From Ardenticatenaceae bacterium (lineage in GTDB: Bacteria > Chloroflexota > Anaerolineae > Promineifilales > Promineifilaceae), in contig JACKBX010000005.1 in NCBI GenBank assembly GCA_020634375.1, positions 1-64,000 on the forward strand: a DNA stretch of 64,000 bases, read 5' to 3'. Shown piece after piece: positions 1-9,410 of the stretch. Each line of letters opens with the position of its first letter. The stretch's first letter is position 1. The notes beneath the pieces are model-generated. The model was not told the DNA's origin. It ran no database searches and saw nothing but the letters and a program-made list of their open reading frames with translations. The position numbers were made by a program, and so were the translations under genes.

Positions 1-1266
1 GACAACGGTTCTGATTCGCCGCGCATCACGGCCGACGGCCGTTACATCGTCTTCCAATCCTACGCCAGCAACCTTGTTCCCAACGACACAAACGGAGATA
101 CCGATGCGTTTGTCTACGACCGGATCGCCGATTCGGTGACCATCGTATCGCTGCTGACCAACGGCAGCCAACTAGAAGATGGGCTGACTGCTGGAAAAAA
201 CGCCGTTGATATTTCTGATGACGGCCGTTACGTTGTCTTCCATTCTGCTTCTGCGGATGCCGATGACGCCAGTGGGCAAAACGTGTATGAGGACATCTTT
301 TTACGTGACCGAGAATTGGGCACGCTGACCCAGGTGACGCACGCTTTCGACGGCACAGCGACCGATGGGCCATCCATTAACCCGTCTATTTCAGGGGACG
401 GCCGTTCCATTGTCTTCCGCTCCTCGGCCAGCAACCTGACGCCAGCCGATAACAATAATACTTACGACATTTTTGTCTATGATGTCGCCTCCCAAACCAT
501 CCACCGCGTCACCCAATCGTTTGATGGCGGCGACAGCAACGACCGCAGCATCCCGGCCAGAGAGAGTATTTCGGCCGACGGCCGTTACATTTTCTTCCAC
601 TCATGGGCCTCCAATTTGACTCCCGATGACACTACGACCCTCAACGCTGATGTGTTCCGATACGACCGGGACGCAGACGGCAATGGCATCTTCGACGAGT
701 CCGGCCCCGGCCAGACAAATATGGCACTGATTTCGGTCACGCCAGACGGCAATGCGGTTGATGCCTTTTCCTTTAGTTCCGCGATGAGTCGCAACGGCCG
801 TTACGTGCTGTTCAGCTCCGGCGCCGAGAACCTGGTTGCCAATGACAGCAACGGCGTTGGCGATGTATTTTTGCGCGACATGCTTTTTGAAACCACAGAA
901 CTCATCTCCGTAAGAACCGATGGCAGCCAGGGCATCGGCAACTCCACCGAAGGCGTTGTCTCCGAGGATGGAACTATTGTCATCTTCCAAACGATGAGCG
1001 CCTTAACCAGTGACGATACCAACACAATCGCCGACATCTACATGCGTGATTGGCAAACCGGGACCACAACACTGCTTTCACTGGGCAGCGTCCCGGCCAA
1101 TGCCCACTCTTACTTTCCCATCGTTTCGCCAAACGGCCGTATCGTCATGTTTGAATCAGACGCATCCAACCTAATTGCCAGCGACACCAACGCTGCCACA
1201 GACATTTTCATTCTGGATACCGACGCCCCAAATTACATGGTGTATCTGCCTTTTGTCCAAAAATAA
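1..1266 (+). CDS. Secreted PD40/TolB-like beta-propeller protein, 5' end outside window
   Basis: The reading frame is open from base 1, so the gene starts upstream of the window; the first in-frame starts here are internal. The protein repeats a unit of roughly 60-65 residues with the core [AS]-x-[DN]-G-R-[YS]-[IV]-[VF]-F-x-S, then A-S-N-L-x-x-N-D and D-[IV]-F-x-R-D. This is typical of PD40/WD40-like propeller blades; about six are visible. The protein ends in Y-L-P-F-V-Q-K, a tail shared with other secreted proteins in this window. The D-G-R-Y core is repeatedly encoded by the palindrome ACGGCCGT. The next two genes are also secreted, and 2149-4580 is a close relative. Export is inferred, since the signal peptide lies outside. 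Function is unknown: structural or binding. Confidence 0.85.
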   Translation, partial: DNGSDSPRITADGRYIVFQSYASNLVPNDTNGDTDAFVYDRIADSVTIVSLLTNGSQLEDGLTAGKNAVDISDDGRYVVFHSASADADDASGQNVYEDIFLRDRELGTLTQVTHAFDGTATDGPSINPSISGDGRSIVFRSSASNLTPADNNNTYDIFVYDVASQTIHRVTQSFDGGDSNDRSIPARESISADGRYIFFHSWASNLTPDDTTTLNADVFRYDRDADGNGIFDESGPGQTNMALISVTPDGNAVDAFSFSSAMSRNGRYVLFSSGAENLVANDSNGVGDVFLRDMLFETTELISVRTDGSQGIGNSTEGVVSEDGTIVIFQTMSALTSDDTNTIADIYMRDWQTGTTTLLSLGSVPANAHSYFPIVSPNGRIVMFESDASNLIASDTNAATDIFILDTDAPNYMVYLPFVQK

Positions 1267-1281
1267 AAAAGCCAGAGCTAG

Positions 1282-1318
1282 AGCAAGAGGGAAGATGAAC
1301 CTCTATCTCGCTCTTGCT
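1282..1318 (+). terminator. Hairpin after the propeller gene
   Basis: AGCAAGAG (1282-1289) pairs perfectly with CTCTTGCT (1311-1318), starting 16 bp after the stop codon. There is no clean T-run, so termination is only likely. Confidence 0.45.
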
Positions 1319-1335
1319 ATTTACAAAGGAAAACT

Positions 1336-2076
1336 ATGCACGTGAAACGTTTCATATTGATCAGTTTACTCCTGGTTAGCGTTGGGATTTTCTGGAGCGT
1401 ACAGCAGAATACGTCCCTTCATGCCCAATCTACTGACGTAAATACTTACTTGCCGCTTGTACAAACATCCAGCACAGCAGAAGACCCAACGCCATCCCCA
1501 ACGCCAATCCCACCAGACGACAACCTGCCCATCATCACCAATGGCGATTTTGAAATGGGATCAACGACGAGCAGCCTGGACGCCGCCCCTAATCTCGTCA
1601 ACGACAGTTTGGGCTGGCAAGAACTGCGCAGCCTGAGCAACCGCCCCCTCATCGTGCAGGCGGCAGGCGCACTGCCCGTCACGCCTCATTCCGGCAGTTG
1701 GTTTGCCTGGCTGGGCGGCGACCATAATTTAGGCGGAACGCCCAATCATCGCAGCCATCTTGTGCATTGGGATCATTTCTTCTTGCCTCCCGGTCAGACA
1801 ACTTATCTTCACCTCTACTACCAGATTATCTCTGAAGAACAGCCAAATGATTTTGGCGTTTGTGACCGCGATGTGGTGAACCTGTGGATGAACAACATTC
1901 TGGTACTACAAGGCCAAATTTGTGAACAAACCCAAACCAATGGTTGGACAAGAGCCAGCATTGACCTGTCGCCATTTGCCGGGCAGTGGGTCACGCTGGA
2001 ATTTGAAATGCGGACGGATTTCCAAAACATCAGCCACTTTTTTATGGATGATGTGAGTTTTCAATCAATCCCATGA
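1336..2076 (+). CDS. Secreted jelly-roll-like protein with N-terminal YLPLV motif
   Basis: 246 residues. A signal peptide covers about residues 1-30 (charged start, then a hydrophobic stretch ending near H-A-Q-S). It is followed at once by N-T-Y-L-P-L-V and a P/T/S-rich linker (residues ~50-65). The rest begins N-G-D-F-E-M-G, ends M-D-D-V-S-F, and looks like a carbohydrate-binding or MAM-like beta-sandwich; that is fold-level resemblance only. It carries the YLPLV motif at the front rather than at the C-terminus, as does the CAP protein at 36128. AAAGGAAAA lies just before the ATG. No enzyme motif is seen. Confidence 0.75.
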   Translation: MHVKRFILISLLLVSVGIFWSVQQNTSLHAQSTDVNTYLPLVQTSSTAEDPTPSPTPIPPDDNLPIITNGDFEMGSTTSSLDAAPNLVNDSLGWQELRSLSNRPLIVQAAGALPVTPHSGSWFAWLGGDHNLGGTPNHRSHLVHWDHFFLPPGQTTYLHLYYQIISEEQPNDFGVCDRDVVNLWMNNILVLQGQICEQTQTNGWTRASIDLSPFAGQWVTLEFEMRTDFQNISHFFMDDVSFQSIP

Positions 2077-2148
2077 TGGTATTGGAAACAGCCCCTTGCT
2101 ATGCTCTACACAAACAAAACAAAGAAGACTGCTTGAGGTAAAGACAGG

Positions 2149-3879
2149 ATGAATCAATTTAGAAAAGCGATAACGACAAATCAGTTACAACCTGCAACCC
2201 ACTTTCGACGATGGAAAAAAATCTGGCCGCTTATGGCCGCCATTGTGCTGACAATTCTGGTAAGCCAGACATTGGCGCAATCTGTCGCTGAGGCCAGGTC
2301 ATGGGGAGCGCCCAATGCCAGCCCGGCGCCAAACGACGCACCAACCCTGATTGCCGCGCCGCAAGCGGCGCTGGCGCAGACCCTCCGCGTCTCTGTGTCC
2401 GCAGCGGGCGACGAGGCGAATGGCAATTCCTCTTTTCCCGCCCTGTCTGCCGACGGCACGGCTGTTGCCTTCGCCTCCGACGCCACTAATCTAACGGCGG
2501 ATCCGCCCAGCGGTTTGCGGCAAATCTTTGTCAAAGACCTCGTGTCGGGGGCGGTAACGCTGGCTTCCGCTGCGGCGGACGGCGCGGCGGCCAACAACCA
2601 CGCCGATTACCCAACTTTGGATGCCACAGGCCGATATGTGGCCTTTGAGTCGCAGGCGACAAATCTGGTCACGGGTACGGTGAATAGTTGGATGGATGTG
2701 TTTGTGCGCGATACGGCCGTACTCACCACCACCCTCATCTCCGCCGCCACCGATGGCACGCCGGGCAATGCCGAATCAAGAAACGCGGCTATGTCGGCCG
2801 ACGGCCGTTACATCGTCTTCCAATCCAACGCTAACAACCTCATCGCCAACGACTTTTCCCCCTTCACCGACATTTTTGTGCGCGACCGGGACACGGACGA
2901 GGACGGCATTTTCGATGAGCCGGGCGCAGTACAAGTGCTGCGCCTCTCGCAAAATGCCAGCGGCACGGCTGCCAACGACGTCTCCACCGACCCGGCCATC
3001 TCTGCCAATGGGCGCTGGATTGTGTTCACGTCCGCCGCAACCAATTTGGTTGCCAATGACATCAACAACGCCAACGACATTTTCTTGTATGACCGCGACA
3101 GCGACGGCAATGGTATCTATGACGAACCGGGTGCGGTCAGCGTCACGCTGATTTCGGCGGGCATGGGCGGCGCGCCCGCCAACGGCTTTTCCTCGCTCCC
3201 GGCCATTTCCGCCGATGGTTCGCAGGTGGCATTCGAGTCGTTTGCTACGAATTTAATGGATGGCAGCACAACGGAATTCCGCCAAAACATTTTTGTGCGC
3301 GATTGGCAGGCCGGCGTGACGACATTGGTCAGCCAATCTAGCGCGGGCGAGGAGGCGAATGATTGGTCGAACGCGCCGATGTTGTCGGGGAACGGCCGTT
3401 TCGTCGTTTTTTCCTCTCCCGCAGATAACCTGGTTCTGGCCGACACTAATTTCAGCGAGGACATTTTTGTACGGGATCGGGATGTGGATGGCAACGGCGT
3501 GTTTGATGAGGCCGGGCAAACGGCCACCACGCGGGTCAGCGTGGATTCATCCGGCGGGCAAATGGACACCGGGCAGGCATACAACGGCGTCATTTCCGGG
3601 GACGGAACCCGGATTGCGTTCGACTCGGATGCGAGCGATCTAATCGCTAATGATTTGAATGGCATGTCGGATGTGTTTATGTACCAGGAAGGCGGGACGG
3701 GGGCCGACTTGGCAGTGTTGTATGTGGGGCCGGGGTCTGTTTTGGGCACGTCCGCCGCTATTCAGTTTAGGCTGCAAAATTTGGGACCAGAGCCAGCCTC
3801 GGATGTACAGGTAAGGACTTTGGCAGTCGCCTTTTTCTTCATACAATTGGAACACGCCGTCGCAAGGAACATGTTTTGA
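2149..3879 (+). CDS. PD40 beta-propeller secreted protein, 5' part of a frameshifted gene
   Basis: 576 residues in this frame. A transmembrane or signal segment lies at about residues 25-45 (W-P-L-M-A-A-I-V-L-T). Seven or so PD40 blades follow, with cores such as S-A-D-G-R-Y-I-V-F-Q-S. After the last blade a CARDB-like domain begins (G-A-D-L-A-V-L-Y-V-G-P-G, then L-G-P-E-P-A-S-D-V-Q-V) and reading becomes implausible at about 3815. The domain resumes in frame 2 (C-F-D-S-R-C-D-F-G-D-V-P-A), then in frame 3 (W-V-N-F-S-L-H-A-T-M-F-E-D), which continues as the 3876-4580 fragment. The true gene was probably 2149-4580, about 810 codons. The last ~20 residues before the stop are probably not native. 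Confidence 0.8.
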   Translation: MNQFRKAITTNQLQPATHFRRWKKIWPLMAAIVLTILVSQTLAQSVAEARSWGAPNASPAPNDAPTLIAAPQAALAQTLRVSVSAAGDEANGNSSFPALSADGTAVAFASDATNLTADPPSGLRQIFVKDLVSGAVTLASAAADGAAANNHADYPTLDATGRYVAFESQATNLVTGTVNSWMDVFVRDTAVLTTTLISAATDGTPGNAESRNAAMSADGRYIVFQSNANNLIANDFSPFTDIFVRDRDTDEDGIFDEPGAVQVLRLSQNASGTAANDVSTDPAISANGRWIVFTSAATNLVANDINNANDIFLYDRDSDGNGIYDEPGAVSVTLISAGMGGAPANGFSSLPAISADGSQVAFESFATNLMDGSTTEFRQNIFVRDWQAGVTTLVSQSSAGEEANDWSNAPMLSGNGRFVVFSSPADNLVLADTNFSEDIFVRDRDVDGNGVFDEAGQTATTRVSVDSSGGQMDTGQAYNGVISGDGTRIAFDSDASDLIANDLNGMSDVFMYQEGGTGADLAVLYVGPGSVLGTSAAIQFRLQNLGPEPASDVQVRTLAVAFFFIQLEHAVARNMF

Positions 3880-4580
3880 CAGCAGGTGCGATTTTGGCGA
3901 TGTACCTGCAGCGGGAGGATTGGGTGAATTTCTCGCTTCACGCAACGATGTTCGAAGACAGCAGTCAAGTGTATCAAGGCTCGGTATCGGTTGAATTGGC
4001 GGCGGCAGCGGCGACGGATGACCCGAACCCGGCCAATAACAACGACACGTTTACAACCCATTTTTATTTGTGCTACGCCGACCATAATGGCTGCCTTTTG
4101 GATGAAATTGTCTGTTTCCTCTACACCAATCCGCCGGTAAGGGCGCTGGCAAGTTTAACCGATTTCATCCCCAATCTGGCCTTGTATTACCATGTGCGCG
4201 ATGAGATTTTGACGACCCCGGTGGGCCACGCCTATACCGATTTGTATTACGCGCACAGCGATGAGATGAAGACGCTGGTGTTTGCCGATGACAACCTGTG
4301 GAATCTGGCGCTGGATGGGTTGGCGCAATGGGAAGCGAATTTTACGGCTTTGGTGGATGGGGAGGGGGATACGGCCGTCATCACCGCTCCCCAAATGCAA
4401 GCTGTAGATGATTTCCTCGACGCGCTCTCTGCCGCAGGCAGCCCCGCGCTGCAACAAGCCATCGCCGACGAACGCGCCAAACTGCCGCCCTTTGATACGT
4501 TCGTCGGCATGACAATGGAAGAGGCGCGGGGTGACGTGGTAGGGTACGGGGTTTATCTGCCGATGGTTGTGGATCAGTAG
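3876..4580 (+). pseudogene. 3' part of the frameshifted propeller/CARDB protein, ending YLPMVVDQ
   Basis: Open for 234 codons from a TTG with no ribosome-binding site, so it is unlikely to be an independent gene. It supplies the end of the CARDB-like domain (S-V-S-V-E-L-A-A-A, then D-P-N-P-A-N-N-N-D), a helical region of about 120 residues, and the tail Y-L-P-M-V-V-D-Q. Two one-base shifts would join it to 2149-3879: one in the T-rich run near 3830-3837, one near 3912-3925. Either the gene is decaying or the assembly has indels; the intact tail and lack of other damage leave both open. Confidence 0.65.
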
Positions 4581-4582
4581 GA

Positions 4583-4636
4583 GTGATGCGTGATGCGTGA
4601 AACGTGAAACATAACGCACCACGTTTTACGTTTCAC
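4583..4636. repeat. Heptamer repeat with inverted arms (GTGAAAC family)
   Basis: Four in-phase heptamers at 4583-4610, two GTGATGC then two GTGAAAC. A reverse-complementary arm at 4621-4636 gives a stem of about 14-16 bp with one mismatch. It starts just after the stop of the upstream gene and may act as a terminator. Same family as 45498-45544 and 59584-59646. Confidence 0.85.
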
Positions 4637-4660
4637 ACTAACAGAAATGAGGGAAAAACC

Positions 4661-5467
4661 ATGTGCAAAACAGTTTTGATAGGCTTGATTTTGTTATTCG
4701 CGGTAGTGGGGTGCGCGACATCGCCAACGGCCGTTCCCACCCCCACCACCACCCCCGCAGTATTAGCCGATTGCTTTCAATCCGCAACGGCCGTTGCCTG
4801 GCTGGATGACAATGGGAATGGCGTATGGGATGAGGGGGAACGGCCGTTGCCCGGCGTCCAATTTGCGCTGAGTCCAGTCGCCCAAGATGGCACAGCAACC
4901 AGCGGTGAAGATGGCGTGGCCGAGATTTTTGCCTGGGCGCCGGGGGAATGTATGGCGATAACGATAACGGCCGTTGCCTTCCCCGGCTACATCCTCACCA
5001 CCCCAAAAATATTGGATTACGTGGCCGCAAACACGGACTATGCGTTTGGCTTCCAACCTGCGTCCGCATCTGCCCTTGTCGAGACTGAGACCTACATCGG
5101 AGCCATCTTCACCGCCGACGCCACCGCCGAATTCATCGCGTGGCTCGATGAACCGGCGGACGGCTTTTGGACGCCTACCGCTGAAGATGCAGCGAGCTTC
5201 GAGAACGAGTTGGCTGCCTTTTTGCAGGAAAGCGGCGATGACACCAGCCGCATCGTGGCGCAGCTTCCTGACTACACGCGGCAATATTTTGGCATTGTGC
5301 AAAATGACGAAGAGCTGATGTTTGCCAATTTCCTATGTGATGGCGCGGATTATGATTGGATGGAAACGGCCGTTATCATCGAAGACGGCGGCGACTGCTA
5401 CTTCCAAGTCATCTTCAACGCCGATGCCAACACTTATCTCTCCCTCTCCGTCAACGGGGAATCATAG
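4661..5467 (+). CDS. Putative lipoprotein with SdrD/Cna-B-like domain
   Basis: 268 residues from the ATG at 4661, preceded by GAGGG at 8 bp spacing. A lipoprotein signal covers residues 1-20, with lipobox V-V-G-C, followed by a short P/T-rich spacer. Residues ~45-130 contain W-L-D-D-N-G-N-G-V-W-D-E-G-E-R-P-L-P-G-V, typical of SdrD-B/Cna-B surface domains (calcium-loop-like acidic and Asn residues). The C-terminal half is acidic with no recognised motif. The gene is dense in the ACGGCCGT palindrome. It likely sits on the outer face of the membrane; function unknown. Confidence 0.75.
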   Translation: MCKTVLIGLILLFAVVGCATSPTAVPTPTTTPAVLADCFQSATAVAWLDDNGNGVWDEGERPLPGVQFALSPVAQDGTATSGEDGVAEIFAWAPGECMAITITAVAFPGYILTTPKILDYVAANTDYAFGFQPASASALVETETYIGAIFTADATAEFIAWLDEPADGFWTPTAEDAASFENELAAFLQESGDDTSRIVAQLPDYTRQYFGIVQNDEELMFANFLCDGADYDWMETAVIIEDGGDCYFQVIFNADANTYLSLSVNGES

Positions 5468-5475
5468 GTAAACAG

Positions 5476-7116
5476 ATGAAACGACTCCCATTTATTTTCA
5501 TGGGGATGGGGTTGGTAACGGCCGTTACCCTCCTCGCCCTTTTCTCACACACAGGGACGGCCGCACCCGCTGCCACCACCTACTACGTCTGCGACTGCCA
5601 GCCCGGAGCCGACGGCGACTGTGTGGCAGGCAGCGATGCCAACACCGGAACCAGCCCATCTGCCCCGTGGCAAACTTATGACAAAGCCCGCACCGTCTTT
5701 AACAGCACCATTCAGGCGGGTGACGAAATTCGCTTTTGCGATGGCGGCTTTTTTGACCTGGGCGGCGGCAATGCGATGTGGTTTACGCAGGCGTGTACGG
5801 CCGTTCAGCCCTGCACCGTTGCCAACTACACCCCGCCCTGGGCATCTGGCAACGAAGGGCTGCCCATTCTCAGCCGCCCCATCGACGACCACGCCTTTGA
5901 CCTATCAAACCCCGGCGATGCCCTTTCCAGCGGCGGCTTCATCTTCCAAAATCTCGACTTGCGCTGTCCCGGCTGCACGGGAGCCTGGGGCTTCCTGCTC
6001 TACAACGATGTCAACGATTTGGTCATCGACAACGTGCGCATGGATGGCTTTGGCATTGGCATTCATTTGGCCGGGGCCAATCCTTGCAGCAGCAGTGACC
6101 CGCTGTGTGACGGCCAAAACGACCACATCACCATCAGCAATGTGCGCATCACCAACGGCGACCACATGGGCATTCTGGGCGGGGCCAATGACCTGCTCAT
6201 CGAAAACAGCTATTTTGAAAACAACGGCGGCGGCACCGTTTTTGACCACAACATCTACGTCAGCAGCGGCACGGGCATTACCATTCGCAACAATGAGTTG
6301 TATCGCTCGTCGCTGGATGGCAGCGGAAGTTGCAACGGCACGTCGCTCGTGGGGCATGGCGTCATGACCGATTTGCTCATCGAAGGCAACGTGGTGCGCG
6401 AGGACGTGGGCAAGGCGACGCAAGCGTGCTGGGGCATTGCCATTACGCCTGCGTATGGCTCGGCCGAAGTGTTTACCAACGTCACCATTCGCGGCAATCG
6501 GGTGGAAAATGTGGGCAATATGGCTATTGGCACAGGCTCCTGCCTGAACTGCACCATCGAAAATAATGTGATTGTGAACCAGCAGGCGTTTGGGGTAACG
6601 GCCGTAAGCGTTCCCGCCCAATCCCCGCAAGCAGGCGACGCCATCAGCAGCAATCTGGTGGTGCGCAATAACAGCATCGCCGTCACCACGGGCATCGCCA
6701 TCGAGGTGAGCAGCGGCAGCGGGCATACCATCGTCAGCAATGCCATTCAAGCAACGGCGAGTGACAGCAACTGGAACTGCCTGCACATGCCGCTGGCAGC
6801 CAGCAGCTACAACGCCATTGATTACAACGTCTGCGGATTTGACACGGGCAAGTGGGCACTGGACGTGGGCGATTTGGCCGCCTGGCAGAGCCAGGGTTGG
6901 GGAGCCAACTCGCAGGCGGCTGACCCTGGTTTTGCCAGCAGCAGCAATTTACGGCCGTCCACAGAAACGGCCGTTCTCATCAAATCCGGCCATCCCACCC
7001 TCAGCAGCCCCACCGACTTCGATGGCAATGTGCGCGCTGCTCCGCCCGCCGCTGGCGCATACGAATGGCTGGTGTTGGATATGGCCGCTTGGCTGCCACT
7101 AGTTGTTACACCTTAA
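5476..7116 (+). CDS. Secreted right-handed parallel beta-helix protein
   Basis: 546 residues from the ATG at 5476, 8 bp after the lipoprotein stop. A longer upstream frame exists, but the signal peptide (M-K-R-L-P-F-I-F-M-G through G-T-A-A-P-A) fixes this start. The body has many N-V-x-I-x-G-N/N-N-x-I-x-V turns (for example I-R-G-N-R-V-E-N, I-E-N-N-V-I-V-N), the signature of pectate-lyase-like beta-helices. The N-terminal W-Q-T-Y-D-K-A segment also fits. No catalytic set could be assigned, so substrate is unknown. It ends W-L-P-L-V-V-T-P, the shared tail. Confidence 0.8.
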   Translation: MKRLPFIFMGMGLVTAVTLLALFSHTGTAAPAATTYYVCDCQPGADGDCVAGSDANTGTSPSAPWQTYDKARTVFNSTIQAGDEIRFCDGGFFDLGGGNAMWFTQACTAVQPCTVANYTPPWASGNEGLPILSRPIDDHAFDLSNPGDALSSGGFIFQNLDLRCPGCTGAWGFLLYNDVNDLVIDNVRMDGFGIGIHLAGANPCSSSDPLCDGQNDHITISNVRITNGDHMGILGGANDLLIENSYFENNGGGTVFDHNIYVSSGTGITIRNNELYRSSLDGSGSCNGTSLVGHGVMTDLLIEGNVVREDVGKATQACWGIAITPAYGSAEVFTNVTIRGNRVENVGNMAIGTGSCLNCTIENNVIVNQQAFGVTAVSVPAQSPQAGDAISSNLVVRNNSIAVTTGIAIEVSSGSGHTIVSNAIQATASDSNWNCLHMPLAASSYNAIDYNVCGFDTGKWALDVGDLAAWQSQGWGANSQAADPGFASSSNLRPSTETAVLIKSGHPTLSSPTDFDGNVRAAPPAAGAYEWLVLDMAAWLPLVVTP

Positions 7117-7118
7117 AA

Positions 7119-7175
7119 ACCACAGAGGCACAGAGTTGCGCCCCTGTTTTCTCTGTGCCTCCGTGCCTCTGTGGT
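7119..7175. repeat. Inverted repeat built from CACAGAGG-like units
   Basis: The arm 7119-7135 and the arm 7151-7175 are reverse complements, with one extra 8-bp unit in the right arm. It begins two bases after the beta-helix stop and could terminate transcription. Confidence 0.8.
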
Positions 7176-7207
7176 AAATCTACAAAAACCCAAAAAAGGA
7201 AAATTAA

Positions 7208-7603
7208 ATGAAAGTAGAAGGTCAATTTCAAGTTACGTCATGGAACGAAGTAACGCATCAAGCGTTTGCGGCCGAAGGCAAGATAAACCGGGCTGTCGTG
7301 GAGCAAACCTACAGCGGTGGCTTGTCGGGCAAAAGCGTCGTCGAGTACATCATGTGCTACCCCAATCCAACCAGTGCGACTTTTGTGGGGGTTGAGATTT
7401 TTGAAGGCACGGTCGATGGTAAAACAGGGACGTGGGTCTTTGTCCACAAAGGTAAATTTGAGAACGGCATTGCGACCAGCAGTTTTTCCACCCTCAACAG
7501 CGATGGCGAACTGCAAGGCTTGGTTGCTGAGGGGCATTTTGAGACCATTGACCACCAAACGGCCGTTTACAAAATAGACGTGCTGGGGGCTGACAAAGAT
7601 TAA
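7208..7603 (+). CDS. DUF3224-like small protein
   Basis: 131 residues with no signal peptide, unlike its neighbours. The sequence fits the DUF3224 family of short beta-barrel-like proteins: Y-S-G at ~37, E-Y at ~46, F-V-G-V-E-I-F-E-G at ~60, G-T-W-V-F-V-H-K-G at ~74, and G-T/G-H-F-E near the end. AAAAGGAAAATTAA lies before the ATG. Biochemical function is unknown for the family. Its position between exported proteins is probably incidental. Confidence 0.75.
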   Translation: MKVEGQFQVTSWNEVTHQAFAAEGKINRAVVEQTYSGGLSGKSVVEYIMCYPNPTSATFVGVEIFEGTVDGKTGTWVFVHKGKFENGIATSSFSTLNSDGELQGLVAEGHFETIDHQTAVYKIDVLGADKD

Positions 7604-7628
7604 ATTTTCACTTTCGCAGGAGGCAGCC

Positions 7629-9359
7629 ATGAACAAAAAAATTGTAACCCTGATGGTGTTGGGCGTAACGGCCGTACTCACCCTCATCTTTCTCAACCAA
7701 CCCAGCCAGGCCGCGCCCGCCGCACCGACGGCCAACACCCAATCCGCCATCGGCAGCAACCTTGCTGGCATTGCCGACTGGTCGGGCGAAATGCCCTTTT
7801 TGGACGTGTTCAAAAGTGCTCGCCAGTGGATTCCGCAGTGCGTGCAGGGCAGCGACCCCGGCTGCAACGACGGCGGCACAGCCTGGGATACCGGCGAATT
7901 TGGCCTGCTGGATATGGACAGCGACGGCTGGATTCGTTCGCTGCCTGCGCCGGGCGGCGCGACCCTCTACACCCGCGTCAGTGCCGTCATGCTTTCTAAC
8001 CCCGACGTGCCCGCCGGGCAGTACATCGTCCTCTACGATGGCGAAGGCACGATTGAGTACAGCCTGGGGGCGCAGAAAAACGTCGGTCTTTCTGCGCCGG
8101 GGCGCGATGTGATTGACGTGACGCCCAGCAACGGCCTGTCGCTGCTCACCATCAGCAGCACCGACCCCGGCGGCACGGGCAATTACATCCGCAACATCCG
8201 CGTCATTCTGCCCGGACTTGAGACGTTGGCGCAAACGCAGCGGTTTAATCCTGCCTTTTTGACCACCATCGCCAACTATCGCGCCATCCGCTTTATGGAT
8301 TGGGGCGCGACCAACGACAATGGGCAGAGTGATTGGGGGGAACGGCCGTTACCCAGCCACACCACCTTCGCCACCAACGGCGTCCCCGTCGAAGTGATGG
8401 TTGAGCTAGTCAACCAACTCAACGCCGACCCCTGGTTTACGCTGCCCCATCAGGCCAGCGACGACTACATGACCCAGTACGCCACGCTCGTGCGCGACAC
8501 GCTGAACCCGCAGTTGCAAGTCTACGTGGAGTACTCCAACGAGGTGTGGAACGACGGCTTTTCGCAGGGGGGCTGGGTGGAGGCGCAGGGGCAGGCCGAA
8601 TGGCCCAGCGACCCATCCAGCGGCTTCACCAAGCGGATGAACTGGTACGGCAAGCGCACCGCCGAGATGTGCGACATTTGGAAAACGGTGTGGGGGACGC
8701 AAAGCGACCGCGTAGTCTGCGTGATGGCGTCGCAGGCGGCTAACAGTTGGACGGCTTCCGAGCCGTTGGCCTGCCCGCTGTGGAGCGGGGGGCCATGCGT
8801 GGATCATGGCATTGATGCCTCGGCCATCGCGCCCTACTTTGGCGGCTATCTGGGCACGCCGGGTTGGGAATCCACGCTGATGGGCTGGACGGCGGAGGCA
8901 GACGGTGGAATGAACAGCTTGTTTGCGGAGTTGACGAATACGGCCGTTCCCGAAGCCCTGGTCTGGGTCACCGCCCACAAAACCGTCGCCGACCAAAATG
9001 GCCTCGACCTGATTGCCTATGAAGGGGGACAGCACCTAACCGGCGTCTTTGGCGTGGAGAACAACGACGCCGTGACCACGCTGTTCACCACCGCCAACCG
9101 GGATGCCCGCATGGGCGGTCTATACACCACCTATCTGGATGGCTGGCGGCAAAATGGCGGGCAGCTATTTGCCCATTACCTCAATGCCGATGGCTTCACC
9201 AAGTGGGGGAGTTGGGGCGCGTTGGAGTACACCAACCAGGGCAGCAGCCCCAAATACGACGCGCTGATGGCCTTTATCACGGCGAATCCGTGTTGGTGGC
9301 CGGGATGTACGGCCGTTACGTTGGATCAGCAGGTATACTTGCCAGTAGTGATACGATAA
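7629..9359 (+). CDS. Secreted glycoside-hydrolase-like (TIM-barrel) protein with YLPVV tail
   Basis: 576 residues with a signal peptide (residues 1-28, ending S-Q-A-A-P-A) and an AGGAGG ribosome-binding site. An N-terminal beta domain (~40-200) precedes a region with Y-R-A-I-R-F-M-D-W-G, L-N-P-Q-L-Q-V-Y-V-E-Y-S-N-E-V-W-N and Y-E-G-G-Q-H. These look like beta-strand ends of a clan GH-A barrel, where the Asn-Glu in S-N-E-V-W could be the acid/base and the Glu in Y-E-G-G the nucleophile. That assignment is inference. The tail is V-Y-L-P-V-V-I-R. Substrate unknown, likely a polysaccharide outside the cell. Confidence 0.7.
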   Translation: MNKKIVTLMVLGVTAVLTLIFLNQPSQAAPAAPTANTQSAIGSNLAGIADWSGEMPFLDVFKSARQWIPQCVQGSDPGCNDGGTAWDTGEFGLLDMDSDGWIRSLPAPGGATLYTRVSAVMLSNPDVPAGQYIVLYDGEGTIEYSLGAQKNVGLSAPGRDVIDVTPSNGLSLLTISSTDPGGTGNYIRNIRVILPGLETLAQTQRFNPAFLTTIANYRAIRFMDWGATNDNGQSDWGERPLPSHTTFATNGVPVEVMVELVNQLNADPWFTLPHQASDDYMTQYATLVRDTLNPQLQVYVEYSNEVWNDGFSQGGWVEAQGQAEWPSDPSSGFTKRMNWYGKRTAEMCDIWKTVWGTQSDRVVCVMASQAANSWTASEPLACPLWSGGPCVDHGIDASAIAPYFGGYLGTPGWESTLMGWTAEADGGMNSLFAELTNTAVPEALVWVTAHKTVADQNGLDLIAYEGGQHLTGVFGVENNDAVTTLFTTANRDARMGGLYTTYLDGWRQNGGQLFAHYLNADGFTKWGSWGALEYTNQGSSPKYDALMAFITANPCWWPGCTAVTLDQQVYLPVVIR

Positions 9360-9410
9360 AGAAAGAGACGACATGAGCGCAAGCTCAACATCATTTTCAA
9401 AGGGGGCGTG

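Noticed and set aside
5905..6786. 293-codon ORF on the minus strand
   Set aside because: Opposite the beta-helix protein; low-complexity Ala/Val/His composition typical of a reverse-frame shadow.
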